DNA from: Mesorhizobium sp. LNHC252B00
GTDB taxonomy: Bacteria; Pseudomonadota; Alphaproteobacteria; Rhizobiales; Rhizobiaceae
Reading direction: 5' to 3'
Length of the DNA: 64,000 bases
NCBI RefSeq assembly: GCF_000502955.1
Contig: NZ_AYWO01000008.1
Coordinates: 71,568 to 135,567, forward strand
Below the pieces are notes generated by a model. That model ran no database searches and was not told where the DNA came from. It was given only the letters and a program-made list of their open reading frames with translations. Each line of letters opens with the position of its first letter. Positions within the stretch are counted from its first letter, which is position 1. The translations under genes were made by a program, and so were the position numbers. Of this stretch, positions 38,770-48,730 are shown in pieces.

Positions 38770-39468
38770 CTAGTTGTGGTTGGAGAGCAAGACGTCCTTG
38801 GCTTCGTTAATCCGCGCCGCCAGGAAAGACGTGCCGCCGATATCGGGGTGGAGGCGCTGCATCAGGCGGCGGTGCGCCTTGCGGACATCCGCCGCGGCGG
38901 CCCCCGCTTCAAGACCAAGGACCTTGTAGGCCTCCTCCTTAGTCATGGCGCCCGAACCTGGCGCAACACCCAACCCTTCGCCACCGTCCGCATCAGTGTT
39001 TTTGCGCCAGACGGGAAATCTGCCGTCAAGATACGTCTCTAGCAGCTGTCGGCTCTCCGGGTCGCCGGAGAGTTCCCGGTAGAGATGCTGCAATTCGGCT
39101 AATCCCATCGCACCAAGCATCTTGCCTTCATGGCGGCCGGCCAGCACGAGGCCCTCCAGGCCGCCAGTAGCGTGATCAAGCTCCATTTCCAATGCGGCGG
39201 TACGCACCGTCGAACGCTTGCCCTGCACCGGTCTGGCCGTCTGGTGTTTCATCCGCACAGAACTGTACCAGGCAATTGCCGCGGCCAGTATGATGCCGGC
39301 GATGCCTTCGCGCCCGACCACAAGCAAAGTGACGCCGACCAGCGCCAGGAGAACCGGTCCGAGCGTGCGCATTCCGCTCGCCAGTTTTCCCGGATCGGCG
39401 CGCAGAAAGATGGTCACCGCGCCGAGAAGCACCAGAAGCAATGCAACGAATAAGATAACCGCGCCCAT
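38770..39468 (-). CDS. Membrane-anchored J-domain (DnaJ-like) protein
   Basis: 232 residues. Two or three N-terminal membrane helices (residues 1-22 and about 36-70) precede a soluble region, and a C-terminal J domain carries the HPD motif at 207-209 (RLHPDIGG), as in mitochondrial Tim14/Pam18-like J proteins. It should stimulate a DnaK partner near the membrane. Its ATG overlaps the stop of the VWA gene (TGATG), so the two are translationally coupled. Confidence 0.85.
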   Translation of the reverse strand: MGAVILFVALLLVLLGAVTIFLRADPGKLASGMRTLGPVLLALVGVTLLVVGREGIAGIILAAAIAWYSSVRMKHQTARPVQGKRSTVRTAALEMELDHATGGLEGLVLAGRHEGKMLGAMGLAELQHLYRELSGDPESRQLLETYLDGRFPVWRKNTDADGGEGLGVAPGSGAMTKEEAYKVLGLEAGAAAADVRKAHRRLMQRLHPDIGGTSFLAARINEAKDVLLSNHN

Positions 39469-40199
39469 CAGTTCCCGCTGCCCCGCAGATGCTCGATCAT
39501 CAGCCGGTCCTCCGGCCTGCCTCTGGCCTCGAGCGCCGCCAGCCCGCCGGTTGCAAACACCGCAACCGCCGAAAGCAGTTCGGCTAGAGTCGCGGCAGCC
39601 CGCCTGTCAAATCGGAACCAAGCCCCTTTGGACAACCGGGCGATTTCCTTGAACGCTTTTTCTGCGCCGGAATCATGACCTTCCTGGAAAACGAAGACAG
39701 GCACGCCATGCAGGCCGAGGCTGCCGGCCTTTTCGGCCAGATCGTCGATGTTTTCTTCCATGGCATCGCCGATATAGACCAGCGCATTGACCTTGGCCGT
39801 ACCGGTCTGTTTCAGCGCGTGCGTCAGCACCTTGCCGATCTGGGTGTGGCCGCTGCGGCATTGGATTCGCGTCATCAACTGTTTCAAGGCACTGGTATCG
39901 GTCACGAAAGCAGAAGAACGGCACTCGCCCAGGCCGCGAAAATAGACCAGTTGGACACTGAGGGTTCCGGCCTTGCCGACGGCATCGAACATCTGGCCCT
40001 GCAGCTCACAAGCCAGATCCCAGGTCGGCTGGCGGCTCATCGTCGCGTCGAGCGAAAGGATCAGCCTGCCCGACCCCTTCGCCGAGGCAGCCAGCGTCCT
40101 TGCCTGCCGAAGAAAGGCTTCGATCTCGCCGGCATTGGATTGAGGTTTGACCGGCGCAGGATTGGCCCTTGCGGGCACGGGCTGCTTCTTGTCGTTCAT
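39468..40199 (-). CDS. VWA domain-containing protein
   Basis: 243 residues from ATG 40199. It contains a von Willebrand A-like fold with a MIDAS-type DxTxS motif (LSLDATMSRQ, about residue 50) and a later ALVYIGDAMEEN segment. No signal peptide, so probably cytosolic. The partner or substrate is unknown. Coupled by a 1-base stop/start overlap to a membrane J-domain gene, which suggests a shared complex or process. Confidence 0.75.
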   Translation of the reverse strand: MNDKKQPVPARANPAPVKPQSNAGEIEAFLRQARTLAASAKGSGRLILSLDATMSRQPTWDLACELQGQMFDAVGKAGTLSVQLVYFRGLGECRSSAFVTDTSALKQLMTRIQCRSGHTQIGKVLTHALKQTGTAKVNALVYIGDAMEENIDDLAEKAGSLGLHGVPVFVFQEGHDSGAEKAFKEIARLSKGAWFRFDRRAAATLAELLSAVAVFATGGLAALEARGRPEDRLMIEHLRGSGN

Positions 40200-40282
40200 G
40201 GAAACAAGATGTGGCGCTGTGCCACCGCTTGCAAGCCCCGCCCAAGGCAACATTGAGAGCCAGAGGCTCGGATTCCGGGGGG

Positions 40283-40720
40283 TCAGAGCAGACCGAGATC
40301 GGCAAGCTCACGCCTGAGTTTCGGCGGCATCTCGATCAGCCCCGCCTTGCCCTGGCCGAGATCGGCCGGCGCGTCCGCCGGCTTCAGATAGCGCCAGCCC
40401 TGAAAGGCCCGCCGCGGCTGCCAGTCGGTTCGAACAACCTCGGGGTCGAGAATCAGGTGGCAACGGCCGATGCCCTCACCGTCCGTGAATGGACGGATCT
40501 CGGTGATCAGCTGGCGGCACTGCACATTGCCCTTGATCACCCAGTAGAGCGAACCGCCATCGGTAACTTCGGCACCGCGCGTCGGCACCATGCGGGTGGT
40601 GTGATATTGCTCGACCGGCTCACCGGCGCGCCGCCGTTCGTCGAGACGGAAAGCAATCCACTCTTCGAGATCCTCGACGCTGTCGCAGCCTACACACAGT
40701 TTTATGAGATTGAGAGACAT
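40283..40720 (-). CDS. DUF1489 family protein
   Basis: 145-residue conserved alphaproteobacterial protein of unknown function. Recognisable stretches are LNLIKLCVGCDSVEDLEEW at the N-terminus, GSLYWVIKGNVQCRQLI in the middle and FQGWRYLKPADAPADL near the end. No membrane segment or known catalytic motif. It lies upstream of the VWA gene by 83 bases. Confidence 0.8.
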   Translation of the reverse strand: MSLNLIKLCVGCDSVEDLEEWIAFRLDERRRAGEPVEQYHTTRMVPTRGAEVTDGGSLYWVIKGNVQCRQLITEIRPFTDGEGIGRCHLILDPEVVRTDWQPRRAFQGWRYLKPADAPADLGQGKAGLIEMPPKLRRELADLGLL

Positions 40721-40797
40721 CGCTTAAGGTTTAGTCCGCCGCGCGGACGCGTCAACGGCTTGACCGACTTCTCCACAGTAGCAGTTTAGGCCAGCCC

Positions 40798-42201
<1,404 letters not shown>

Positions 42202-42402
42202 GCGGCGTTGTCTCCTGGATTCAGGTCGAGGACTACATATAGGAATTCCCAGATGTTTCCGCTCTTTTGGAAACCGCGGCGCCGCACCCGCCGACCTTGT
42301 TTGCTCCGGCAGCGACATTGATGCCGATCGCTGGTCAAGGCTACGAACTCGGGTTAAGGGGTTCCTTCGGAGCCTTCGCCGGCGCGTTGGCTGACGGAAA
42401 CG

Positions 42403-42424
42403 AAAAACCCGCCTGCGCGGCGGG
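42403..42424 (-). terminator. Terminator-like hairpin in the sdaA leader (possible attenuator)
   Basis: CCCGCC/GGCGGG stem (42408-42413 and 42419-42424) with a 5-base loop, followed on the minus strand by five T residues (42403-42407). No minus-strand gene lies upstream, so it would act inside the sdaA 5' leader or end a small RNA. It is about 200 bases ahead of the sdaA start. Confidence 0.65.
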
Positions 42425-42454
42425 TCGCTGGCGCAAATCAACACCATGAACGAA

Positions 42455-42484
42455 TATGTACCATAGCTGGGGTCACGAAATCAA
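42455..42484 (-). promoter_or_regulatory. Candidate promoter of the sdaA leader
   Basis: TTGATT (42479-42484) and TACATA (42455-42460) on the minus strand with an 18-base spacer. Transcription would begin near 42448 and meet the hairpin at 42403-42424 after only a few dozen bases. The match is moderate. Confidence 0.4.
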
Positions 42485-42637
42485 GAAAAAATTCCTATCG
42501 TGAAAAGCTACCGGCACAAAAGCTGCCGACATCGCCGAACTGGCCGTCGTCAGGTCTTTTGTTCACCTGAATTCGAAGCCCTAGATCGCTGGTTGCGGAC
42601 ATCGAAGCGACCGCACCGGATGTGATAGATTCAGCCT

Positions 42638-43375
42638 ATGGGCGATTCTATCGATCTTTCGACAGCCGATCTCGCGGCGCTGGCCTTCTTCCTCGTCGCG
42701 TGGCTGCTGCACACGCTCGCTTCCGACGGCAAGCTGACCAGCCGGGTGTCGCTGACCACGGCGATGAATGCACAGCGGCAAGCCTGGATGCGGACCATGG
42801 CCGAGCGCGAGATCCGCATCGTCGACACCGCCATCATGAGCGGTCTGCAGCAAGGCACCGCCTTCTTCGCGTCCAGCTCCCTGATCGCGATCGGCGGCTG
42901 CTTTGCCTTGCTGGGCGCGTCCGACCGGGTTCTTGAAGTGCTCAGCGATCTGCCCCTGGGCGGCGCCCCGTCACGCGCGGCCTTCCAGATAAAGGTGTTC
43001 GGACTGGTGCTGATCCTGGCGTTTTCGTTCTTTAAATTCGGCTGGGCTTATCGGCTGTTCAACTACTGCACGATCCTGATCGGCGCCGTGCCGATCCCGC
43101 ATGGCGAAGCCTCGCGCAATCCGGTTACCGAAACGGCGGTCTGGCGCGCGACACAGATGAACATGCTCGCCGGAAAACATTTCAACTCCGGCCTGCGCGG
43201 CGTGTTCTTCTCGATCGGCTATCTCGGCTGGTTCGTCGACCCCATGGTTTTCGTGTTGTCGACGCTGTTGCTGCTGGCCGTGCTGGTGCGGCGCCAGTTC
43301 TTCTCGGCGGCCAGGCAAGCGGTGATCGGTCAGCCGCCAGGAAAGGGTCGATCGATCCGCCCCGACAGCCAGTAG
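42638..43375 (+). CDS. DUF599 family membrane protein
   Basis: 245 residues with four or five hydrophobic segments (about 13-30, 75-95, 115-140, 190-220). Family-typical segments are SLTTAMNAQRQAWMRTMAERE, RIVDTAIMSGLQQGTAFFAS and FKFGWAYRLFNYCTILIGA. Function unknown; an inner-membrane location is expected. The 3' end overlaps the convergent YdcF-like gene by 46 bases. Confidence 0.8.
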   Translation: MGDSIDLSTADLAALAFFLVAWLLHTLASDGKLTSRVSLTTAMNAQRQAWMRTMAEREIRIVDTAIMSGLQQGTAFFASSSLIAIGGCFALLGASDRVLEVLSDLPLGGAPSRAAFQIKVFGLVLILAFSFFKFGWAYRLFNYCTILIGAVPIPHGEASRNPVTETAVWRATQMNMLAGKHFNSGLRGVFFSIGYLGWFVDPMVFVLSTLLLLAVLVRRQFFSAARQAVIGQPPGKGRSIRPDSQ

Positions 43376-44121
43376 GCGATCAGTCCGGCCCATTCGCGAA
43401 TAGCGATGCTGGTGGTCTGCAGCGAATCGGTGGGATTGTCGCGGAAGAGGCCGATGCCTTCCCGCCCCGAGGTGCGATAGTCGACCGGCCAGGGAACGGT
43501 CGCAAAGCCGGCCTTGTCGAACAGCGCCTTGGCGCGCGGCATATGGAAGGCAGAGGTCACCAGCAGCCAGGTCTCGCCGGGCTTCGGCGTCACCAGTTCC
43601 TTGGTGAAGACGGCATTCTCGTAGGTGTTTCGGGATCTGTTCTCCAGGATCAGGCGATCGGCCGTCACACCAAGCGCGGTGAGCAGACGAGGCGCTGTGG
43701 CGGCGTCGCCCTCGCCGTCGGGAAACAACTCGCCGGTGCCGCCCGAGACGATCACCTTGGCAGTGGGGAAGCGCCGGGCCAGAATCGCGGCCTCGACCAT
43801 CCGATCGCCGCTGCTGTTAAGCTCATAGCCGCCGCGCACCAGATTGATGGCGCCTTCAAAACCGCCGCCGAGCACGACGATGCCGTCGACCTTTTCCGGC
43901 AGCTTCGGGCGCGCAAAGCGCTCTTCCAGCGGGTTGAGCATCATGGCGCCAAGCGACGTCCAGGCCGACAGCGCAAGGATCAGGAGGGCCAGCACGCTGC
44001 CGGTGACCGCCAGCCGCCGCCGGCCGATCATCGCCGCGAGCAATCCCGCCAGCAGCAGGAAGATCGCCAAATTGAGCGGTTGGATGAAAAACCAGAATAT
44101 CTTGGAAAAATAGAAGAACAT
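43330..44121 (-). CDS. YdcF/ElyC-like DUF218 protein
   Basis: 263 residues. Two N-terminal membrane helices (about 10-30 and 37-58) precede a DUF218 domain with the motifs DGIVVLGGGFEGAIN, KVIVSGGTGELFP and ENRSRNTYENAVFTKELV; LLVTSAFHMPRA is the conserved histidine block. ElyC of this family affects envelope (lipid carrier) homeostasis in E. coli, but the reaction is unknown. Convergent with the DUF599 gene, overlapping by 46 bases. Confidence 0.85.
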   Translation of the reverse strand: MFFYFSKIFWFFIQPLNLAIFLLLAGLLAAMIGRRRLAVTGSVLALLILALSAWTSLGAMMLNPLEERFARPKLPEKVDGIVVLGGGFEGAINLVRGGYELNSSGDRMVEAAILARRFPTAKVIVSGGTGELFPDGEGDAATAPRLLTALGVTADRLILENRSRNTYENAVFTKELVTPKPGETWLLVTSAFHMPRAKALFDKAGFATVPWPVDYRTSGREGIGLFRDNPTDSLQTTSIAIREWAGLIAYWLSGRIDRPFPGG

Positions 44122-44132
44122 CGCTCACCCCA

Positions 44133-44234
44133 TTACAGCGCCGCGCGTGCTTGGACGCGCAAAGGACGCTGTAACACTTTGATTTTGCGCATGATCCTTT
44201 CCGAAAATCGATGTCGATTTTCGGGGTCATGCGC
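44133..44234. repeat. Palindromic intergenic repeat (RIME/REP-like)
   Basis: Two adjacent hairpins. The first (44133-44174) has outer arms TTACAGCG/CGCTGTAA and inner arms GCGCGT/ACGCGC. The second (44187-44234) pairs GCGCATGA and CCGAAAATCGA with their complements around a short loop. The GCATGAT...TTTTCGGGGTCATGC pattern is, to my knowledge, common between genes in Mesorhizobium and other Rhizobiales. It sits between gatA and the YdcF-like gene. Confidence 0.75.
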
Positions 44235-44250
44235 TAGACGAGCGGCATGC

Positions 44251-45816
44251 TTACCACCACTTTTCCGGCTGAAATGTGCCGGCCGCCTGCTCGATGACGG
44301 CAGCGGTCTGGAACAGGGTTTCCTCGTCGAACGGCCGGCCGATCAGCTGCAGCCCAAGCGGCAGGCCCTTGGCGTCGAGCCCGGCGGGCACGGCTATGCC
44401 GGGCAGGCCGGCCATGTTCACCGTGACCGTAAAAATGTCGTTGAGATACATCTTGACCGGATCGGCAGCCATGTCCTCATCGGCGATGCCGAAGGCGGCG
44501 GACGGCGTTGCCGGGGTCAGGATGACATCGACGCCGGCGGCGAAGACGGTCTCGAAGTCGCGCTTGATCAGATTGCGCACCTTCTGCGCCTGCAGATAGT
44601 AGGCATCGTAGTAGCCGGCCGACAGCACATAGGTGCCGATCATGATGCGGCGCTTGACCTCGCGGCCGAAGCCGGCGGCGCGGGTCTTCTCATACATGTC
44701 GACGATATCCTTGCCCGGCACGCGCAATCCATAACGGACGCCGTCATAGCGGGCGAGGTTGGACGAAGCTTCAGCCGGGGCTACGATGTAATAGGCCGGC
44801 AAGGCATATTTGGTATGCGGCAGGGAAATGTCGACGATTTCGGCGCCGGCGTCCTTCAGCCAGGCAATGCCCTTCTGCCAAAGCGCCTCGATCTCTTCGG
44901 GCATCCCGTCGACGCGGTATTCCCTGGGGATGCCGACCTTCATGCCCTTGATCGGCTTGCCGATCGCCGCCTCATAGTCCGGCACCGGCCGGTCGACCGA
45001 GGTCGTATCCTTCGGATCGACGGACGCCATGGACTTCAACAGGATCGCGGCATCGCGCACGTCGCGGGCGATCGGGCCGGCCTGGTCGAGCGACGAAGCG
45101 AAGGCGACGATGCCCCAGCGCGAGCAGCGGCCATAGGTGGGCTTGATGCCGACGGTGCCGGTGAAGGCTGCCGGCTGGCGGATCGAGCCGCCAGTATCCG
45201 TCGCCGTGGCGCCGGCGCACAGGAAAGCCGAAACCGCGGTCGCCGAACCGCCGGAAGAACCACCCGGCACCAGCTGCGCATTGTCCAGGCTGCGCGCGGT
45301 CCTGGTGCCGCCGGCCGAGACGAAGCCGCCGTCGCCCTGATGCGTCGTCGGCATCACCACAGTGTCGAGGCGCGACCGCCGCCACGGGTTGATGACCGGC
45401 CCGTAATAAGACGTCTCGTTCGACGAGCCCATGGCGAATTCGTCCATGTTGAGCTTGCCCAACATGACCGCGCCGTCGGCCCACAGATTGGCGGTGACGG
45501 TCGATTCATAACGCGGCTTGAAACCGTCGAGCACATGGCTGCAGGCCTGGGTATGGACGCCTTCGGTGCCGAACAGGTCCTTGATGCCGAGCGGGATGCC
45601 TTCCAGCGCACCGCCCTCGCCCTTCGCCAGTTTTGCGTCGGAGGCCTTGGCCATGTCGCGCGCCTTGTCGCCGGTCACCGCGACATAGGCATTGAGGGCC
45701 GGATTGGCGCGATCGATGGCCGACAGATAGGCCTCGGTGATCTCGGTCGCGGTGATCTCCTTGCCGCGCAGCTTGGCGCGGGCCTGCGAAATCGTCAGCT
45801 GGGTCAGGTCGCTCAT
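44251..45816 (-). CDS. gatA: Asp-tRNA(Asn)/Glu-tRNA(Gln) amidotransferase subunit A
   Basis: Amidase-signature subunit of GatCAB, producing ammonia from glutamine to amidate misacylated tRNA. 521 residues from ATG 45816. The Ser-cisSer-Lys triad lies in the IPLGIKDLF and [20 protein letters not shown] regions, with [15 protein letters not shown] after. The ATG overlaps the stop of the GNAT gene (TGATG). gatB is not in the window, so it must lie elsewhere or be unlinked. Confidence 0.96.
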   Translation of the reverse strand: MSDLTQLTISQARAKLRGKEITATEITEAYLSAIDRANPALNAYVAVTGDKARDMAKASDAKLAKGEGGALEGIPLGIKDLFGTEGVHTQACSHVLDGFKPRYESTVTANLWADGAVMLGKLNMDEFAMGSSNETSYYGPVINPWRRSRLDTVVMPTTHQGDGGFVSAGGTRTARSLDNAQLVPGGSSGGSATAVSAFLCAGATATDTGGSIRQPAAFTGTVGIKPTYGRCSRWGIVAFASSLDQAGPIARDVRDAAILLKSMASVDPKDTTSVDRPVPDYEAAIGKPIKGMKVGIPREYRVDGMPEEIEALWQKGIAWLKDAGAEIVDISLPHTKYALPAYYIVAPAEASSNLARYDGVRYGLRVPGKDIVDMYEKTRAAGFGREVKRRIMIGTYVLSAGYYDAYYLQAQKVRNLIKRDFETVFAAGVDVILTPATPSAAFGIADEDMAADPVKMYLNDIFTVTVNMAGLPGIAVPAGLDAKGLPLGLQLIGRPFDEETLFQTAAVIEQAAGTFQPEKWW

Positions 45817-46271
45817 CAAAGGCTCTTTTCGTAAAAAACCGACCACTTGGAATCGGGATAATCCAGCACCGGGCCGCAGCGCGAAAACCCGGCACGTTCG
45901 TAGACGGTCCACGCGGCGGGATGGCGATCGCCCGTCTCCAGCACCAGGCGCGTCAGTCCCTCATTGCGCGCCAGCGCCTCGACCCGCTCGACGATCCTGG
46001 CGCCGATCTTGCGGCCGCGATGCGAAGGCCGCGTGAACATGCGCTTGACCTCGCCGATGGCGCCGTCATGGCGCTTCAGCGCGCCGCAGCCAACAGCGAG
46101 ACCATCCTCGCGGGCGATGAAGACGGTCGTGTCGTCGCCGGCCATCTGCTCGACCGTCAGGTGGTAGCAGTGCTCCGGCGGTGTCAATTCGAGCAAGGTC
46201 TGGTTGAGTTCCTTGACCAGGCCGCGCACATCGTCCTGCAGCGGCGTCTCGATGGCGATCTCGATTGCCAT
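45816..46271 (-). CDS. GNAT family N-acetyltransferase
   Basis: 151 residues from ATG 46271. The acetyl-CoA binding motif is visible as [27 protein letters not shown] (read in pieces: [13 protein letters not shown] and ARIVERVE), followed by [21 protein letters not shown]. The substrate is unknown. It lies between gatC and gatA, 7 bases after gatC and overlapping gatA by 1 base, so it is translated as part of the gat operon. Confidence 0.85.
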   Translation of the reverse strand: MAIEIAIETPLQDDVRGLVKELNQTLLELTPPEHCYHLTVEQMAGDDTTVFIAREDGLAVGCGALKRHDGAIGEVKRMFTRPSHRGRKIGARIVERVEALARNEGLTRLVLETGDRHPAAWTVYERAGFSRCGPVLDYPDSKWSVFYEKSL

Positions 46272-46278
46272 TGGCCCG

Positions 46279-46566
46279 CTACTCCACGACCTTCGGAACG
46301 AGGAAGAAATTCTCGTCGGTCGCCGGCGCGTTGGCGACGATATCGGTCGCCTTGCTGCCGTCGGTGACAACGTCCTGGCGCTTCTTCATCTCCATCGGGG
46401 TCACCGAGGTCATCGGCTCGACGCCGGAAACATCGACCTCGTTCAGCTGCTCGACGAAGCCGAGGATGGCGTTCAGCTCGCCAGTCATGCGCTCGGCATC
46501 TTCTTCATTCACCGCGATGCGGGCGAGATGCGCGACGCGCTTCACTGTTTGCAGATCGACGGACAT
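46279..46566 (-). CDS. gatC: Asp-tRNA(Asn)/Glu-tRNA(Gln) amidotransferase subunit C
   Basis: Small stabilising subunit of GatCAB, 95 residues from ATG 46566. [20 protein letters not shown] at the N-terminus and [19 protein letters not shown] in the middle are diagnostic, and the C-terminus ends with [11 protein letters not shown]. First gene of a gatC-GNAT-gatA operon. Confidence 0.95.
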   Translation of the reverse strand: MSVDLQTVKRVAHLARIAVNEEDAERMTGELNAILGFVEQLNEVDVSGVEPMTSVTPMEMKKRQDVVTDGSKATDIVANAPATDENFFLVPKVVE

Positions 46567-46696
46567 GTTTTTGCCTCGGGGAAAACCAGTTCGGGCTATA
46601 GCGGCGCCGCGCGCGGTGCGCAACATGCATCATGCGGCAGACCGGACCGTGGTGGCGGCCCGGCTCTCGGCCATCGGTCCAAGGGCAAGGTGCTGT

Positions 46697-47110
46697 CTAC
46701 GGCAGGGCAACGCCCTCGCACAGATAGTAGCTGCCGCTGTTGCCGCTTGCCTCGCTTTCGCTATCGGTGGGCCGAACCGACGCGAGATCGACCTGCTTCG
46801 GGTTGATTTGCGTCACCGAGAGGACATCCGGAAAGACATAGCCCGGCTCCTGGCAGATTGCCGTCACCGCCCAGCTTTGCGAGGCCGTCGCCTTGCTGAT
46901 CTGCAGAAACTCGCAATTGTATTCGACGCTTTGCAGGCCGCGGGCCGAAAGCACGATGTTCCCTGCGTCGACAAGCGTTTGCAGCGTGTCTTTTTTGGCC
47001 TGTTTGCAAAGCTCCTCGGACTGAAGATAGACGCCCTCTATGAAATCATCCGCGGCGAGCGCGGGCGATGCCGCAACAAACATGGACACGTAAAGAGATC
47101 GCCCCAACAC
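46697..47110 (-). CDS. Hypothetical exported protein with four cysteines
   Basis: 137 residues with a signal peptide likely cut after ALA (residue 19). The mature part has four cysteines (Cys35 and three more in EYNCEF, AICQEP and YYLCEGV), which may form two disulfides in the periplasm. No family was recognised. No catalytic motif seen. It lies 24 bases before the UPF0173 stop, in the same direction as that gene. Confidence 0.6.
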   Translation of the reverse strand: MLGRSLYVSMFVAASPALAADDFIEGVYLQSEELCKQAKKDTLQTLVDAGNIVLSARGLQSVEYNCEFLQISKATASQSWAVTAICQEPGYVFPDVLSVTQINPKQVDLASVRPTDSESEASGNSGSYYLCEGVALP

Positions 47111-47134
47111 CGATTTATTCCGCCTTGGCTACTT

Positions 47135-47851
47135 CTAAATCGTAATCGTCTCTCCGATGTCAGGCAATGCCACCGTCACACCGGATCCTTCCAGGCCGGC
47201 CTCGAACTTATCGGCGGTCGGATCGATCATCGGAAATGTGCCGAAGTGACAGGGAACCACGGTCTCGAACTTGAAGAACCGGCGGCAGGCAAGTGCCGCC
47301 ACCGCGCCACCCATGGTGAAGCGGTCGCCGATCGGCACGATGCCGATCTTCGGCTCGTGCAATTCGTTGATCAGCGCCATGTCGGAGAAGATGTCGGTGT
47401 CGCCCATGTGGTAGAGCGTTTTGTCTTCCGGGAAGTGCAGGACGAGACCACCGGGATTGCCGAGATAGACGTTCTTACCACCCTCTTCGCCAAACGAGGA
47501 GGAATGCAGCGCCTGGACGAACGTGGTGGTGAAGCTGCCGCAATCGACGGTGCCGCCGATGTTGCCGGGGTTGATCTTCTTGTCGCTGACGCCCTTGCCG
47601 ACCAGGTACATGCAGATCTCGAAATTCGCGACCAGTTGGGCACCGCTTTTGCCAAGCACTTCCAGCGCGCCGCTGATGTGGTCGCTGTGTCCATGCGTCA
47701 GCAGCACATGCGTGACGCCCTCGGCGGGCCCTTCCCAGCCGCCCGTCCAGGACGGATTGCCGATCAGGTAGGGATCGATGAGGATCTTGGCGTCAGCGGT
47801 TTCAATGCGAAAGGCCGAGTGGCCATACCAGGTCAGTTTCATGGAACGCAC
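47135..47851 (-). CDS. UPF0173 metal-dependent hydrolase
   Basis: Metallo-beta-lactamase-fold hydrolase, 238 residues. MKLTWYGHSAFRIE is the family N-terminus, HGHSDH at 53-58 is the metal motif, and YHMGDTDIFSDM and VVPCHFGTFP supply further ligands. The start could be 47851 or ATG 47842. The reaction is unknown for this family. Confidence 0.9.
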   Translation of the reverse strand: MRSMKLTWYGHSAFRIETADAKILIDPYLIGNPSWTGGWEGPAEGVTHVLLTHGHSDHISGALEVLGKSGAQLVANFEICMYLVGKGVSDKKINPGNIGGTVDCGSFTTTFVQALHSSSFGEEGGKNVYLGNPGGLVLHFPEDKTLYHMGDTDIFSDMALINELHEPKIGIVPIGDRFTMGGAVAALACRRFFKFETVVPCHFGTFPMIDPTADKFEAGLEGSGVTVALPDIGETITI

Positions 47852-47964
47852 TCCTCGATTTTTGGCTTGCCAAAGGATAGAACGCCGATAGACCGGAGAT
47901 CAAAGGGTTACAGTGTCCGTTGTGCGTTTGAGAGAACACATAGCGGTGAAGGTGAAGGACGCCG

Positions 47965-48471
47965 GTGGGCATTATCACGATCGAGGAATTGCCGGCGCGG
48001 TTAACCGGAGGCAAGACGCTGGCCGGGATCGACCTCGGCGATAAGACGATTGGCGTCGCGGTGTCGGACCAGGGGTTTTCCTTCGCCCATCCGCGACCAG
48101 TCATCATGCGAAGGAAATTCTCGCTCGATGCGGCGGTGCTGCTCGCCTTGCTGCAAAAGGAGAACGCCGGCGCGGTGGTGATCGGGCTGCCGATCAACAT
48201 GGACGGTTCAGAAGGGCCGCGCGCGCAGAAATCGCGTGCCTTCGTTCGCAACATGGCGCAGATCAGCGACCTGCCCTTCGTGCTCTGGGATGAAAGGCTA
48301 TCGACGGTCGCGGCCGAAAGAACGCTGATCGAGATGGACTTCTCGCGCCGCAAACGCGCCGGCAAGATCGATTCGGCGGCAGCCGCGTTTATTCTGCAGG
48401 GAGTTTTGGACCGGCTTCAATCGCTCCACGCATCCGGTCGAACGGACCCGGACCTGCCCAACGCCGGCTGA
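47965..48471 (+). CDS. ruvX: Putative Holliday junction resolvase RuvX/YqgF
   Basis: RNase H-like nuclease family implicated in Holliday junction resolution and 16S rRNA 5' processing. 168 residues from GTG 47965 (GAAGGA 5 bases upstream). [17 protein letters not shown] carries the first catalytic Asp23, [17 protein letters not shown] is the central motif, and [15 protein letters not shown] and [16 protein letters not shown] hold the later acidic residues. Overlaps the convergent DUF6105 gene by 83 bases. Confidence 0.93.
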   Translation: MGIITIEELPARLTGGKTLAGIDLGDKTIGVAVSDQGFSFAHPRPVIMRRKFSLDAAVLLALLQKENAGAVVIGLPINMDGSEGPRAQKSRAFVRNMAQISDLPFVLWDERLSTVAAERTLIEMDFSRRKRAGKIDSAAAAFILQGVLDRLQSLHASGRTDPDLPNAG

Positions 48472-48730
48472 CCCAGCCTGTGATCTCGCGACGGCGGCGG
48501 AACGCCCACAATGCCATCAGCAGAAACCCGTCGAAGACGCAGGCCTTTGCCACCATGTCGGGGATGGTCGCCGGATCGATGCCGAGCATCTGACCATAGA
48601 GCTGGAAGAAGAAGTCGTGCATCTGTCGGCTGAGCATCGTGTAGCCAAAATTGATGTCATTGGCCGACAGATAGAACCAGCCCCAGAAAATCGCCATGGG
48701 GGCCGCCCAGGATGCGAAGATGTAACGCAT
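48389..48730 (-). CDS. Small membrane protein, DUF6105-like
   Basis: 113 residues with an N-terminal membrane helix ([20 protein letters not shown]) and a second hydrophobic segment ([13 protein letters not shown]), with a basic C-terminus. The sequence resembles the Rhizobiales DUF6105 family of unknown function. The ATG overlaps the stop of the upstream membrane protein gene by 1 base. Its 3' 83 bases overlap ruvX on the other strand. Confidence 0.7.
   Translation of the reverse strand: MRYIFASWAAPMAIFWGWFYLSANDINFGYTMLSRQMHDFFFQLYGQMLGIDPATIPDMVAKACVFDGFLLMALWAFRRRREITGWVSRRWAGPGPFDRMRGAIEAGPKLPAE

Larger units (their letters stand above)
42202..42637. other. Intergenic region between sdaA and the DUF599 gene
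   Basis: 436 bases without a supported gene, containing the divergent promoters of sdaA (minus) and the DUF599 gene (plus). The notable content is a minus-strand terminator-like hairpin at 42403-42424 and a candidate promoter just upstream of it, both listed separately. An ATG at 42447 opens a frame that runs into sdaA, but it has no ribosome site and an arginine-rich composition unlike a protein. Confidence 0.5.

Noticed and set aside
42202..42447. Leader peptide or N-terminal extension of sdaA starting at 42447
   Set aside because: There is no ribosome site, the frame passes through a terminator hairpin, and the GTG at 42201 has a good site and the family N-terminus.
43543..45834. 763-residue plus-strand frame antisense to the YdcF-like gene and gatA
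   Set aside because: It spans two real genes and the intergenic repeat between them; long antisense frames are expected at this G+C.
46265..48004. 579-residue plus-strand frame antisense to gatC, a secreted protein gene and the UPF0173 gene
   Set aside because: It crosses several gene boundaries and has no domain or codon-like composition.
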